Shown: in pieces, positions 1 through 11,069 of the stretch | Position numbering within the stretch: position 1 is the stretch's first letter | Layout of the letters: each line of letters opens with the position of its first letter | Assembly (NCBI RefSeq): GCF_028372415.1 | Contig: NC_092872.1 | Coordinates: 282,723,206 to 282,787,205 of the forward strand | From: Notamacropus eugenii | Lineage: Eukaryota; Chordata; Mammalia; Diprotodontia; Macropodidae | Direction: 5' to 3' | Length of the DNA: 64,000 nt | The notes under the pieces: generated by a model | The model's database searches: none | The model's input: the letters and a program-made list of their open reading frames with translations, nothing else | Told to the model about the DNA's origin: nothing | Position numbers and translations under genes: made by a program

Positions 1-479
1 TAGGAAAACCTTAAGAGGGCTGGAATTAGCATCAAGAGACTTGGATTTGAATAAAAACCTTACCTCAAAACCTATGATGGCTGACATCAATCATTCACAC
101 CCAGTGTGTGATTTAAGTCAGTGTTACTTCTGAGAGTGGTATTGGCATTTTCCTTCAATCCTTATTGTACCAAGATAGATTTTGTCCTTTGTTGGGGGGA
201 CACAGGGAGCAACTGGAGCTGGTATATGGGGGGAGAGAGCCTCTGTCCTGATCATGAAATGCAAATACCCAAGCCTCTGTCCTCTCCCTCATCTAGTTGA
301 TATTAGACTCATGATTTCTTACATCTTTTTTGGAGAGAGGCAGGACATCAGGCCTTTTTGAAGAACAACACATAGAAACTTGAGAGATACTGACATAGGA
401 TGCTTCTAAAGCCTCCTGGACATGCCAGATCCACACCTTTGCTTATCTCCTTCCTGACTCAGGTAACCAACAAAATATC
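1..479. other. unassigned intergenic DNA
   Basis: I recognise no gene here. Bases about 25-95 have a faint plus-strand MIR feel (a determinant like ACTTGGATTTGAAT), too weak to call. Confidence 0.3.
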
Positions 480-567
480 TTGTCACTAAGTGCCTGAGGC
501 AAGTTTTGAACTCTGATCTTCCCAAATGAAAGTTAATCACTTCATTCACTGCATCACCCAACTGCCT
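480..567 (-). repeat. SINE head fragment (marsupial CORE-SINE type)
   Basis: Read on the minus strand this gives the tRNA-derived head of the marsupial SINE (AGGCAGTTGGGTGATGCAGT...), running into the box-B-like region before fading. It is truncated and diverged. Confidence 0.6.
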
Positions 568-1094
568 TGAAAAGGAGCAGCCCTACCTTATTTAACAACC
601 TGGAACAGAATTTGAAGTATAAGAGGTCAAAATTTGAGCCCAAGCCTCAGGGGTAGCTAAGGAACAGCCTTTTGCAATTTCAGAAGGGAAAAAAATTAAT
701 TTTAAGGATTTGATTAGGATGGATGTAATGGGTGAATTGGAAAGAAGATTAGTATGGGGCTGGAGCATTTAGGTTCCAAAATTCTCCTTAGTGAAAGGCA
801 CAGGAGTGCCCCAGGTACAACTTTTCCCTTTTGGTTCTCCAGTTCAGGGCCAGGGGCTACTCACTTGGTTGCCTTCCTCTTCCTTATTTTCTTTACCTTT
901 TTACATTTAAATTAAACTGATCAGTTCAAATTGTCCTCTTTCTCATTTTCTGCTTAGGTTGCATCTGGTGGGCCAAGTGCTCTCCTTACAATTAGGCTAG
1001 TCCAATGGGGAGGGAAAATGATATGTAATCTAATGCCATCTTATCTGCATGAAGACAAGCATATTCATGTCACTGTTAAGAACTGTTTTACCAG
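568..1094. other. unassigned intergenic DNA
   Basis: No gene or clear repeat. It is AT-moderate with no extended open frame. Confidence 0.3.
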
Positions 1095-1550
1095 TTTCTA
1101 CAGTCATATAAGACCAAGGACTATTCTATAGGCAAGCGATTAAAGGATATGCAGAAACCATTTCCAAAAGAAGAAATGTAAAGTATCAATGGCCACTTGG
1201 AAAAATGTCCCAAAACCCTAATAATCAGAGAAATGGACTATGATTCTCTCTGCTGGTCAAGTTAGTGGACGTGCTAAAAAAAAAAAAAAAGAAAGAAAAA
1301 CAGAACAGAACCCTTTTAGTTGGAGTGTCTGTGAGAGGGCAACTTCATTGCTGGAAAAACTGTAAATGGGTCAACAGTTTTGGAGAACACAGAATCAAAG
1401 GATGAGAAAATGTGAAAGAGTCATTTACAAATTCTTTAAAGACAGGTTGAGCAATAAATAATGGTAAAGCCTATTATAAATGGTATATTAAATTATTCTG
1501 GTAGTTCACAATATATTTTTGTCACTGTTATTGAAAGGGGAATGAAGAAC
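1095..1550 (+). mobile_element. old L1 ORF2 3'-end fragment
   Basis: Diverged words of the L1 ORF2 C-terminal region occur in order: TCTACAGTCATATAAGACCA, CCTAATAATCAGAGAAATG, then a stretch like 'tgttggtggaactgtaaactggtccaaccattctggagaac'. An A-run follows at 1275-1290. It is older than the L1 at 1740, and the boundaries are approximate. Confidence 0.5.
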
Positions 1551-1559
1551 AAAATCACC

Positions 1560-1739
1560 GGAGATCAAAGTCCTAAGATATCTTGATTATAACACTCTAA
1601 CCAGAGTTCATCTAGACTCTATGTGAAGACTTCAAGGGAGGGGCAACTGATCACCTCTCAAGACAGTCCATTCTACTTTGGCATGACTCTTCTTATTGGG
1701 AGTTTTCCCTTTCATCAAGAATAAATTGACTTCTTGAGG
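1560..1739 (-). mobile_element. CR1/L3 LINE fragment, left part
   Basis: The minus strand reads as the 3' region of a CR1/L3 LINE. It carries the degenerate segment that in other copies encodes '...KKFLT...VQKWNGLP'. It continues at 2526-2660 after an L1 insertion. Confidence 0.55.
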
Positions 1740-2525
1740 AACAACTTCACACCTATCAAATTGGCTACCATGACAGAAATGCTAGAAGAGATGTTAAAAA
1801 TTGATCACTAATGCACTGTTGGTGGTGAACTCATCCAACTATTTTGGAGAGCAATTTGGAACTATGCCCAAAGGGCTATAAAACTCTGCATAACCTTTGT
1901 CCTAGAAATACCGCTATTAGGTCCATATCCTAAAGAGATTAAAAATGTATAAAAATGCTTACTTCCAGTGCTGTTTTTGTAGTGTTAAACAATGGGAAAT
2001 CAAGGAGATGCCCATCAATTGAGGAATGACTGAACAAGTTGTGGTGTATGATTGTCAGGGAATACTGTTGTTTTATTAGAAATGATGAGCAGTATAGTCT
2101 TAGAAGAATCTGGGAAGACTTTTATGAACTGATGCAAATTGAAGGAAGCAGAACCAGGAGAACATTGTTCAGAGTAACAGCAACATTGTGCAATGATCAA
2201 CTTTGAAAAACTTAGTTACTCTGATACATACAATGATCCAAGACAATTTTGATGGACTTGTGATGAAAAATGCTATCTACCTCCGGAGAGAAAATGATCA
2301 ACTCTGGGTGCAAATTGATGCATATTTTTAAACTGTATTTTTCTAGCTTTTTTGGGTGTAGCATGGCTAATACAGAAATATGTTTTGCATGATTTCATAA
2401 GTATCATTGATGTCACATTTCTTGCCTTCTCAATGGGTGGGGGAGAGGCAGATGAGAGGGGGAGAATTTGGAACTCAATTTCAAAAAAGTTCCAAATAAT
2501 TAAATAATAAAAAATTTAAAAAGAC
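1740..2525 (+). mobile_element. L1 3' end (5'-truncated)
   Basis: This is the 3' end of ORF2 and the 3' UTR of a marsupial L1. Landmarks in order are TTTGGAACTATGCCCAAAGG, AACAAGTTGTGGTGTATGAT, AGCAGAACCAGGAGAACATT, CAATGATCCAAGACAATTTT, GCCTTCTCAATGGGTGGGGG and a terminal AATTTGGAACTCAA with an A-rich tail. It is flanked by an imperfect target duplication of 17-18 bp (1723-1739 and 2526-2543, AAATTG..CTCTTTGAGG). The insertion split an older CR1/L3. Confidence 0.9.
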
Positions 2526-2660
2526 AAATTGGCCTCTTTGAGGCTTCCTCTCATTATTCTTGGCTCTACCCTTTGGGTCCAAACAGAACAAGTGTATTCT
2601 TTCCCCAAGCCAAATACTTGAAGATAGCCATCACATGCCCAGGGTGCTTCCTCTTTTTAG
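2526..2660 (-). mobile_element. CR1/L3 LINE fragment, right part
   Basis: Continuation of the 1560-1739 fragment. The minus strand contains the CR1 words around AAGTATTTGGCTTGG and the TTGTTCTGTTTGG region that codes for '...LF..AEQN' in better copies. Confidence 0.6.
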
Positions 2661-2739
2661 TCAATTTTGAATAACGGAAGAAAAATGATGAAGTTGTTCA
2701 TAAGCCTCCATCAGGAGGTTCAAGGTAGAATTAAAATTC

Positions 2740-2838
2740 TTCCAAGATAGGGATTGTTTCGTTTTTGTGACTGCATGCCCGTCATTTAGCACAGTGTTGG
2801 GCCACGTAAAGGGGTGCTTATTTAATAAATACTTGTTC
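2740..2838 (+). repeat. L2 3' tail
   Basis: Typical L2 ending: 'cccgtcatttagcacagtg' followed by 'ggtgcttatttaataaatac'. Short and diverged. Confidence 0.6.
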
Positions 2839-2859
2839 CCTCCCCTATCCACCATAGTA

Positions 2860-3596
2860 CATTGCCTCTTGAAAGAAGGGATGTCTCTCTCCCTGTCCTC
2901 AGAGGGCAGCTACCATCTGGCACTCCTCATGGTGCTCTTAGCTATCCAGTGTCCCAAGGAGAGTGATGCTGCTTAAATATATTTATGCATATGGTGCCAG
3001 GAAGTGAGTGGGGAGTAGGACATTTCTTCCATGGTCCACTCCCTCAGTAAGTCTCCAGTGATTCACTTTAGGGCCCATTACCATCACAAATAAAGCTAGT
3101 GATGGTTTCCAGCAGTCCTTCTTTGGGGCATATTTCATTTTCTAAAATTGTCCTTTTACTGAGTTTGCTAATTTTGATAACATTTTAAAGTAGAAAACAG
3201 AAAAACATCTAGGGAGGAAATAGGGGCAGGAGTGGGAAGAGGATGGGAGGCACTTTTTAAAATCCTCACACTTGTTTTGTTACAGTGCTCAGGCAGCAGC
3301 TGTACAGCATTGTTTCTGGAGGTGTTTCCAACAGTGAGGAAAAAAGAGCATGAATCAGGAGTGGGAACTAGAAATGCATGTGAGTCATAATTCAAAAAGT
3401 CATTTAGAAGAGACCATCACAAAATAAAATTGGATCATTTTTAAAATGATATTTCTTGTTGTACCACTTTATACCTTGTAGGATACCAAAAAAACAAAAA
3501 CAAAACAAACCCAACCAAAAAAACCCTTATAAAACCTATTCCAATCAAAATTTACAACCATCATTTGCTCTCATTGGTGGAAGGAGTTAGAAAGAA
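2860..3596. other. unassigned, with A-rich tract
   Basis: No gene seen. An A/C-rich tract at about 3487-3525 may be the tail of an antisense or decayed LINE. The open frames here look like chance. Confidence 0.3.
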
Positions 3597-3765
3597 TCTA
3601 ATGAAAAATGCACTGCACTTGGAATCAAACGCCCTGAGTTTGAATTCTGGTTTGGACAATGGCAAGTCACTTAACCTCTAATGTACCTCAGTTTCCTCAT
3701 CCGTAAAGGATATAGTTGGACTGCATGGTCCTTGACATCTCTTTCCATTATTGATTCTGTGTTTG
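3597..3765 (+). repeat. MIR-type SINE
   Basis: MIR-like core: GCAAGTCACTTAACCTCTAA then CCTCAGTTTCCTCATCCGTA, ending in a GGATATAGTTGGACT..CC tail. Confidence 0.8.
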
Positions 3766-3837
3766 TTTAATTTTATCATCACAGAATCAGAGATAGAAGG
3801 GACCTTAGTGATCATGGATTTCAAAACATAACTGGAT

Positions 3838-3902
3838 ACCACCACCATCATCATCTTCATCACTTTCTTCATCATTCCCATCATCACCATCATCTTCATC
3901 CT
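3838..3902. repeat. (CAT/ATC)n degenerate microsatellite
   Basis: Impure CATCAT/TTCATC trinucleotide run. It produces a methionine-rich pseudo-peptide on the minus strand that should not be taken as a gene. Confidence 0.85.
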
Positions 3903-4295
3903 GATCCATCCTCCTGGCATTGTCCCAATGATTTTATTCAATGACAAAAGTCAATCCCTTTATACACTTGCACAATTCTTAACTGAACATGAAGCATAAA
4001 TAACCATAATCAATGTGAGAATAAGATGGTGATAATCAGGACTCCCCATAGCCCTGAAAGGGCTTACAAGTTTGCCTGCAAAGAGCTTGGCAAAGGCTGA
4101 AAAATGGTCAGGCAGCCTTTGCTGGAAGTCATTCAATGAGGAGAAGCTAGTGCTTCTTGAAGGAAGCCCTTCCATTTGGGGATGTCTCTAATTTTAGGCA
4201 GTCCCCTTCCCCCCAAAAAAATCAAGCCAAAATTTGCTACTAGGGAACTTCTACTCTTTTCCTTAGGTTTGCCCTCTGGCAAAAAAATAAGGGAA

Positions 4296-4545
4296 GAAAC
4301 AAACATTTATTAAATACCTATTATGGGCCCCGTACTTGCCAAGAACTTTATAACTATCTCATTTGATTCTCCCAACAATTTTGTGAGGTAGGTGCTATTA
4401 TTATCTCTGTTTTACAGTTAAGGACATTGAGGCAGACAGAGGTTAAGTGACTTGCCCAGGGTCACAGAGCTTGTAAGTGTACCACGCCTGATTTGAACTC
4501 AGGTCTCCGTGACTCCAGGTTCAGCACTTGGTCCACTGTGTCACG
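4296..4545 (-). repeat. near full-length MIR SINE
   Basis: Reverse complement of MIR. It begins with AACATTTATTAAATACCTA, holds ATTTGATTCTCCCAACAATT, GTCACAGAGCTTGTAAGTG and GACTTGCCCAGGGTCAC, and ends in the head GGTCCACTGTGTCAC. Confidence 0.9.
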
Positions 4546-4554
4546 CAGATGATT

Positions 4555-5000
4555 ACAAACAGAACAAAATTCTCATTCCTCTTCTTGACAACTTTTCAAA
4601 GACTTCAGACACTTTACATGGCCCTCCCCCATGAATCTTTTCTTCTTGCCCAGTTAAACATCCCCAGTTCCTTCCATTCCAGTGCCATCAACTTGGTCCT
4701 TTGCCCTCCTGATGACCCTGTCTGGTGACTTTCCATCTGATCACCGTTCTTCTTAAATGGGTGCCCCAGGCTGAAGACAACTCTCCAGAGGTGAGCAGAT
4801 GTAAGAGGGCAGAGTAGGTAAGATGAATGTCTTTCTTACCCCTGGAAGCTCTGTGACTCATGATGCAGCCCCCATCAGTTCACATCAGTTTCTGGCTGCC
4901 TAATCCCACTGTTGACTCAGACCAAGCTTGTAGAACACTGACCCTGGGGTAAGCATCCTCATGAAAAGAGCTGCTCCACATTAGGGCAGGTTACCTTTAG
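4555..5000 (-). mobile_element. CR1/L3 LINE fragment
   Basis: Antisense CR1/L3 3' region. Recognisable antisense words in order are AACATCCCCAGTTCCTTC, TTCTTAAATGGGTGCCCCAG, CAGAGGTGAGCAGATGTAAG and CACTGTTGACTCAGACCAAG. Moderately diverged, no intact frame. Confidence 0.75.
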
Positions 5001-5831
5001 AGCATGGTGGGGGGGGTGCTTCCCTTCTTTGGTTGTCTCCAAGTGGAGACCAAATTGCCGCCATTCACTGAGTGTATGACAGTGAGGATTCCTTCTGTTC
5101 ATGAATGGGGCCAGATGGCCAGTCAGGTCACTTCCGGCTCTGAGATTCTGTGATTATATGAAAGCACTTCAGATCTTTTTCATCCAATAAGACCATGTAG
5201 AAATATTCTACCATAGCGTATAAGGAAAAATTTATTTTTATAGAGAAAGATACAGGGTGAATAAAATGCAGTCATCCCAACCAAAGCCTGATGCAGTCAT
5301 GTGTTGAAACCCTCTGGGGCTGGCCAGATCCCATGGTTGAGAAAATTTCAAGGGTCCTACAAGCAGACAGTCATTGTTGTCTTCTTGGAGAGATCCTATG
5401 TTGATGGGAAGTCAGCGGGAGTGGTTGCAGATGCATAGGATTTTTCTGGGGACTCAATAGCCCAGAAAGGTTGTATTGTGGCAAAGGGAAATTGGACTGA
5501 AGACAATAGTTAAGAGGACAAACTGTGCCATCTCCCTCAACCTCCAGGATAGCACAGAAGTGGGGAGAGAAAGTAGAGGCACTGGCAAGTTAGTCAAGAG
5601 AACCGTGGTCAGAAGAGATAAGTGTGAGCTCAATGGAAAGTGAGCAAGTTGACGGAATGGGAGCCAAAAGAGAACTTTGAGAACTAACAGTTTCTGCCAG
5701 AATTAGGGAAATTAGGGATGGAAGGGGGAGGAAATCTGGGGGCAGAGGGGTGGTAGTCTTAAAGGTGAACCCATGTCCTAGGATTTCACCTTAAAAGGGG
5801 CTCAGTGTCATTAGCTCAAGACCTTCTTGTC
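5001..5831. other. unassigned intergenic DNA
   Basis: No gene seen. Bases 5105-5162 carry a SINE/CR1-like ending (CCAGATGGCCAGTCAGGTCA..CTGAGATTCTGTGATT) on the plus strand. The rest is unassigned. Confidence 0.3.
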
Positions 5832-5965
5832 ACAGATGAAGAAATTAAGACCCATATAGGGAAACTGACTTGTCTAAAGTCTCATAGCTGATGAGCTTCA
5901 TTTGACTCCAGATCTTTCAACTCTTGACCTGGAGGTCTTTCCATGACATTATTCTACTTCTCAGA
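5832..5965 (-). repeat. MIR SINE fragment
   Basis: Antisense MIR: ACAGATGAAGAAATTAAGAC, 'actgacttgtctaaagtctc', then a diverged head. Confidence 0.65.
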
Positions 5966-6603
5966 AAAGAAAAGTTCCCAGGTCCTGACTTTTTCTCCCA
6001 GTATACGAATTAGAATTCCATGAGTAAATATCAGAGAGTCAATGGGAAGACAGAGAAGAAAAAATGTAGAGTCAAGACTTCAACAATACATCAGCATCAG
6101 GGGAGCATTTATTATTTGTTAATCAATGGATAATTGAGTCACCACGAATTCCAACCCTCTCTCACACATATTCCAGGATAAAGAAAAGAGGAAAAACAGA
6201 AGATGATGAGAAGAAAATCTACCTCTGGTGATCAAGTCCCTACCCTTTGTCCCCTTAGAGGCAGAAGCCATGGCTCGCTGATAATTAGTCTTACTTCTGG
6301 GTGGGGAATGCCTAAAGTGGGAACTGCCCCCAGCAACATGATCACACCCTTCCTCTGACTTAGGGAGCTGCCTGAGGTATATAGAAATGAAATGACTTGC
6401 AAAAAGTGTCAGAGGCGTAATTGGCACTCAGGTAGTGAGTACCTGGCAACTCTGATGGGTTGGCCATGTGGTTTGAATGCAAAATGTATGCTTGCCAAAA
6501 AGACTGTTTTATGGAGAATTCACACAGGGCAAGGGTTCACATGGTGATCAGAAGAAATGATACAAGGACACTCCCAAGGTCTCTCTTAAGAACTTTGGAA
6601 TTG

Positions 6604-6935
6604 ATTGTGTGACTTGGGAGACACTAGCACAGGACCGCTCAGCATGGCATGCCCACATCAGAGAAGGTGCTGTTCTCTATGAGCAAGGCAGAATTGAAAC
6701 AGCTCAAAGAAAATGCAGGATGCACAAATTTAGAATATCCACCCCAAATGTTCATGCGGACTATCTGTGCCCATTCTGTGGTAGGGCATGCTTGTATTGG
6801 TCTGATCTGTCACAGTTGGACATATCAAAACTTGACTCTAACACAGTGATGTCAGTTTGGCCCTCTTTGAGAATTAAGGATAACAACCAACCAACAAAAG
6901 TGGCCTCTCTTCAGGATAACTCCTAACCTCATTTG
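6604..6935 (+). mobile_element. RTE-type LINE, C-terminal end of ORF2
   Basis: The frame from 6609 reads 105 codons (MTWETLAQDRSAWHAHIREG then ...CPFCGRACLYWSDL...). A W..LA.DR..W...IR.GA segment followed by a CPxCGR C-terminal zinc-finger-like motif is what I associate with the end of RTE-like LINE ORF2. The tail is AATTAAGGATAACAACCAAC, the kind of 3' end SINEs copy. A related piece lies at 56190-56415. No frameshift is visible inside this part. Confidence 0.7.
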
Positions 6936-7344
6936 TGAGGCGAAGATAATCACAAAAATGTAGTCCTGTTCCCAATGGCCAGTCAGGTGGCTGGTGAGCC
7001 CCTTAACTCTATCAGTAACAACTTCCAGCACTAATAAGATTTCCAGTGACTCTAAGAGGAATCAGGTTAGCATGGTAGACTTTGCATTTGTCCTGAGGAT
7101 GAGATTGGGGATGGAATGTGGAGGAAAAAAGACCAAGTATCACCACTTAACAGAACCAAAGGTGTAGCTTCTGTATTCTAAACCAGATATCATCCCTTTC
7201 AAATCCATGTTGAAGGGGAAAGTGGATAACCCATTGGTGTAGGAATGTCCCCACCAGGGCAAGAACATCTTCTGATGAAAATGACATCGAAACATTTGTG
7301 AAGGCTAGCTTTCGTTTTCTCACAGGACACAGGATTGCTTTGTG
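6936..7344. other. unassigned intergenic DNA
   Basis: No gene or confident repeat seen. Confidence 0.3.
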
Positions 7345-7475
7345 CTAGAAGAGATCTTAGAAGTCATCAAGTCCAGTCCCCTCATTTTTTAGATGAGGAA
7401 ACTGAGGCCTAGAGAGGTAAAATGACTCAGTCATGGTCACAAAGGTAATGTTTTGCAAAGCAAGGATTCAAATAG
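7345..7475 (-). repeat. MIR-type SINE fragment
   Basis: Antisense: AGATGAGGAAACTGAGGCCT then 'gtaaaatgactcagtcatggtcacaaag'. Preceded by an 'agaagagatcttagaagtcatcaagtcc' segment typical of these copies. Confidence 0.75.
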
Positions 7476-7489
7476 AGATTGCACGCTCC

Positions 7490-7585
7490 TGGAGGTCTCT
7501 TCCTCCCTCTATCTTCAGAGCTTAGCACTGAATGTGCCTGGCGCATTGGATACACTTAGTAAATGTAGATTGATTATTGAAACCC
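7490..7585 (+). repeat. L2 3' tail
   Basis: Reads 'tcttcagagcttagcactgaatgtgcctgg', then 'acacttagtaaatgtagattg', the L2 terminus. Confidence 0.55.
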
Positions 7586-7589
7586 ACAT

Positions 7590-8276
7590 TGTCTGCTTCC
7601 AAATGGGATACATTTTCTACTGGACTATTGTCTTTTCCCAAACTATCTCTTCTACACCAATCCAGAATATTATTCTTTATAACAGAGAATTTTTTAAAAA
7701 GTAATTCAGCTTGCCAACTAAGTCAAGGCAGAAAATATGTACAATGTCCCTAGAGATGTGCTGGTAAATGTTTAAAAACTGACTTTCCAGAAAAAAAATA
7801 TAGGCAAGACACACTTTTATGTTTAATCTGAATTGCTAACATTCTTTCCAATACTTTCTTAAGTCTAGACAATTAAAAAAAGCACACCAGTAAATCTAGC
7901 CCTGATTTGTAGTATTTACAATTTCTAAGGTGTAAATACACTGAAAATTTAACAATCAGCTGCTTCAAGAGCTTTTTGGAGCTTGACCTAGCATACCTCT
8001 GAATACCCCACATCCATCTATCATTCCCCTCCTCAGTAGAGAATGGAGGGAGGTAGATTCTCTATCACTTTTCCAGAGCCAAGTGTGGACATCATAACTG
8101 AACCTCTAAATCTTCTATTTTCAAAAGGGTTTCTCAATTGATTAAATTTAGTGTGCTTGGTTCCTAAAAGATTCCCCGATACAACTTGGCAGCTTTCAGG
8201 CCCCAGATGCTAACTGAGAAAACTCTTCATTTCTGTCGCCTACCTCTGACTCCAGTTTAGATTGACCTATTTTGGC
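7590..8276. other. unassigned AT-rich DNA
   Basis: No gene or repeat recognised. AT-rich, no long frame. Confidence 0.3.
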
Positions 8277-8505
8277 ACTGTAGTGTCATTTCAGTCCTGT
8301 CAGACTCTCTATGACCCAATTTGGGTTTTTTTTGGCAAAGCTACTGGAGTAGTTTGCCATTTCATTCTCTGGCTCATTTTATAGATGAGGAAAACTGAGG
8401 CAAACAGGGTTAAGTGACTTACCCAGGGTCATATATCTGAGGCTGGATTTGAACTCAGGTCTTCAAGGATCAGTGCTCTAACCACTTCACCACCTAGCTG
8501 CCCTT
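8277..8505 (-). repeat. full-length marsupial SINE (MAR1-type)
   Basis: Antisense of the MAR1 structure: the tail part (TCATTTCAGTCCTGTCAGAC), then 'tggcaaagctactggagtagtttgccatttc', then CACCTAGCTGCC as the antisense head. Confidence 0.9.
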
Positions 8506-9089
8506 GACCTCCCTCAATGAACCCTACTTTTGAGTTCTACTTCAGAAGATTCTTGGAGATTAAAACAAGGGCAGAAGAAGCTTGAGTGGTTTGGCATGAT
8601 GAGAACCATTCATTTTCTGTGGTGATCAGTGACCAGTAACTGCCCTCAATCTGAGTTAATAGGTCTCCCAAGCAATGAAAACTTCTCATTTTGTGTCTCA
8701 GAGACATCCTCCCAGGACTAACATCTGTGGATTTGTTCTCAGTTCTGATCTGTAGACAGATGCAAAACAGGCTTTTTGCATAACAAGAGTTAAAAAGGAC
8801 ATGAACATCCAAGAAACTGGAGATGCAAATGATTTCTATAACATTGTAACAATTCAGTGTCAGACTAACCTGACTTGGAGAGCTCAGTCCTTCCCCTGCC
8901 TCAGAAGCTAAGTATGGCAGCAGATGCCATTTAGTTAGGGAGTCCTTGTTGATTGCATGCAGGGGTAAGCAGCCTGATTCTGTCCCATTAGGAAGAAGCA
9001 TTCCCACAGAAGCCCATCTCCCATGTCCTTGTAGATTGTACATGAAGGGAGGGTGGATGGATTCGGTGGCCAGAGGAAGGTGGGGAAGG
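8506..9089. other. repeat-free stretch with a long minus-strand frame
   Basis: No family recognised. The minus strand is open for 168 codons (9043 down to 8537). The translation matches nothing I know and has no signal peptide or domain, so I treat it as probably chance. Confidence 0.3.
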
Positions 9090-9280
9090 GGCAGTGACCT
9101 GAACTCAAGCCTTCAGGTCTTGGCTAGGACACCTAGCTCCTGTGAGACCATGGTCAAGTTCCCTCCCCATCCGTGGTCGTCAGTTACCTTATCTCTAAAA
9201 TGAAGGACTTGGTAGTCCTTTCTAGCATGACGTATTGATGAGCTGTGAAGTGTTTCGTAAATGTGAATTAGTATAATTTG
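9090..9280 (+). repeat. MIR SINE
   Basis: Diverged MIR: GACCATGGTCAAGTTCCCTC then 'tcagttaccttatctctaaaatgaagg'. Confidence 0.65.
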
Positions 9281-9484
9281 GACATTTCTCTTTGTTCCAT
9301 TTTAAGGGTTGAGGAATACATGATTTTAATACTTCTCTGTTGACTTCTTACATATTGATTATAAGTTATGTGTCCGAGCAGGGGCTGAGGGATGGACTTA
9401 CATGTTTGTTGGCTAAGGAGCAGCTTAGCGAAGTCTGCAGTTTCCACACTACTTTTATGACCCAGTTAAGGATTTTTTGGCCAT

Positions 9485-9864
9485 AGCAACCATCAAGATC
9501 TACCTACTTCACCACAGAAGTGAAACAATCTGCATGGATCAGGGGAGAAGGAGATTGCACACACTTCCTTGAATTAAGTGTGGATGGACAGCTCTCCTTC
9601 TATGTCCTTGGACTCAGTGATCAAAGGGCAGCTTTATATAGCAGATGGCATGGTGGACTTGAATGGAGCAAGCCCAGCAGTCTATCCATTATGCCACCAA
9701 ATGCTTCAAGAGCTTAATGTGCTATGGAAACATTCCTACTTATTCAGTGATGAACTAGATGTAGAGCATTTAGAAACCCAAATGGTTAATTATATGCCTA
9801 GCAATCACCCAGATGTTCATGCACTAATACCTGCCTGTGACCTGCCTGATGGTTCCCCAGTTTA
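9485..9864 (+). pseudogene. possible decayed coding fragment, unidentified
   Basis: Frames at 9520-9717 and 9578-9865 are both open. The second ends in a 95-codon peptide of natural-looking composition (segments YPLCHQMLQELNVLWKHSYL and NHPDVHALIPACDLPDG). I cannot name the family. It could be a retrocopy remnant or chance, and I saw no poly-A tail or splice signal that decides. Confidence 0.25.
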
Positions 9865-10043
9865 AGATGTGTTGTGTTTGAGCCAGATTGCCAGTGGTTC
9901 AGAACATAATGAGAAGTGAGAAAGCACATGCGGTGAGTGTAGATGGCTTTTTCTGCAATCATTGTCTTTGACAAGGAAAGGAAAGAAAGATATAGAACGA
10001 CAGCTTGAGGGAAGGACAGAATCAAGGGGGTTTTTCTTTCCTT

Positions 10044-10109
10044 TCCCTTCCTTCCTTCCTTCCTTCCTTCCTTCCTTCCTTCCTTCCTTCCTTCCTTCCT
10101 TCCTTCCTT
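10044..10109. repeat. (TTCC)n microsatellite
   Basis: A nearly pure TTCC run of about 66 bp. It generates the repetitive KEGR/PSFL peptides in the overlapping frames, which are not genes. Confidence 0.97.
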
Positions 10110-10204
10110 TCTGTCAGAATAGGGAAATCTACATGTATGTGTGGGCAACAGGGAAGGAGCCAGTGGATGGAGCAATGCCGAGGGAGTGATTCTCTGATAT
10201 GGAA

Positions 10205-10425
10205 TGGAAAGTGCTGGGCTTGGAATCGGGAGAAACTTAGATTGAAATCTTACCTTTGATATTTACAAGTTGTGGGAACATGGACAAGTCCCTTAATCTC
10301 TTTGAGTATTAGTTTCCTTGTCAGTAAAAGGGAAATAATGTCACTGGTGGAACTTGTAGGGCTGCTGTGAGATTCAAGGGAAGCAATAAGTGTTAAGTGG
10401 TTGGTAAATCCTACAATCTCAGATG
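10205..10425 (+). repeat. MIR SINE
   Basis: Ordered MIR features: TGGAAAGTGCTGGGCTTGGA, GGACAAGTCCCTTAATCTCT, 'agtttccttgtcagtaaaag', 'agggctgctgtgagattcaa'. Confidence 0.85.
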
Positions 10426-10429
10426 CATT

Positions 10430-11069
10430 CTAGTTGTCTAGGAAAGATGTGGGCCAGATCAGAGCCCAGAGTGTATTTTTTCCAGGTATAGCCTGAATGG
10501 ATCTAGTTCCCATTTTCACTGAACACATGCAGTGAATGGACTTTGCTGAAATCTAGAGGAATCCTACACTTGTTAGAGTTCAGGAAATACTTTCCGTCTC
10601 TGTAGGCTTCATTTCCAAAAGACCAGAAGGAAGAGAGAATGGCAGTCATTAGAAAAGCATATTGATCAACTCCCAGTCTGACTTTTCAGATCTGTCCCTT
10701 TTTGAAAGTTTCATGTCTCTCCCTCCAGCTACCTTTTATTGTGATCTTTCCAAAACACATTTACACTATCGATGTCATCTTACTATGCCAGGACTAACCA
10801 CACTCCCTGAGCCTGGTTCTATATGGATGCAGGTGCAATGCTTGCTCCAGGCCAGTAACTGCCCTTTTGAATACCCTACTGGGACCCAATGACCCCAGTG
10901 GAAAAACCTAGAGTAGGATTTTCAAAGAGACTTGGGATTTTTTTCCATCATCTCTAATGGAGCTGTTCACTGAAAAGTTGACCCTTATATAAATTGAGAG
11001 TGAAGATTAGATGCTAGAATCAGGACACTGCTGATTCTACACCATCAATTAAAATGCTTTCATAACATG
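10430..11069. other. unassigned intergenic DNA
   Basis: No gene or clear repeat recognised. Confidence 0.3.

Noticed and set aside
3678-3947. Methionine-rich 89-codon minus-strand frame
   Set aside because: Spans a MIR and an ATC microsatellite; not a gene.
9798-10175. KEGRKEGR repeat protein frame, minus strand
   Set aside because: Produced by the (TTCC)n microsatellite.
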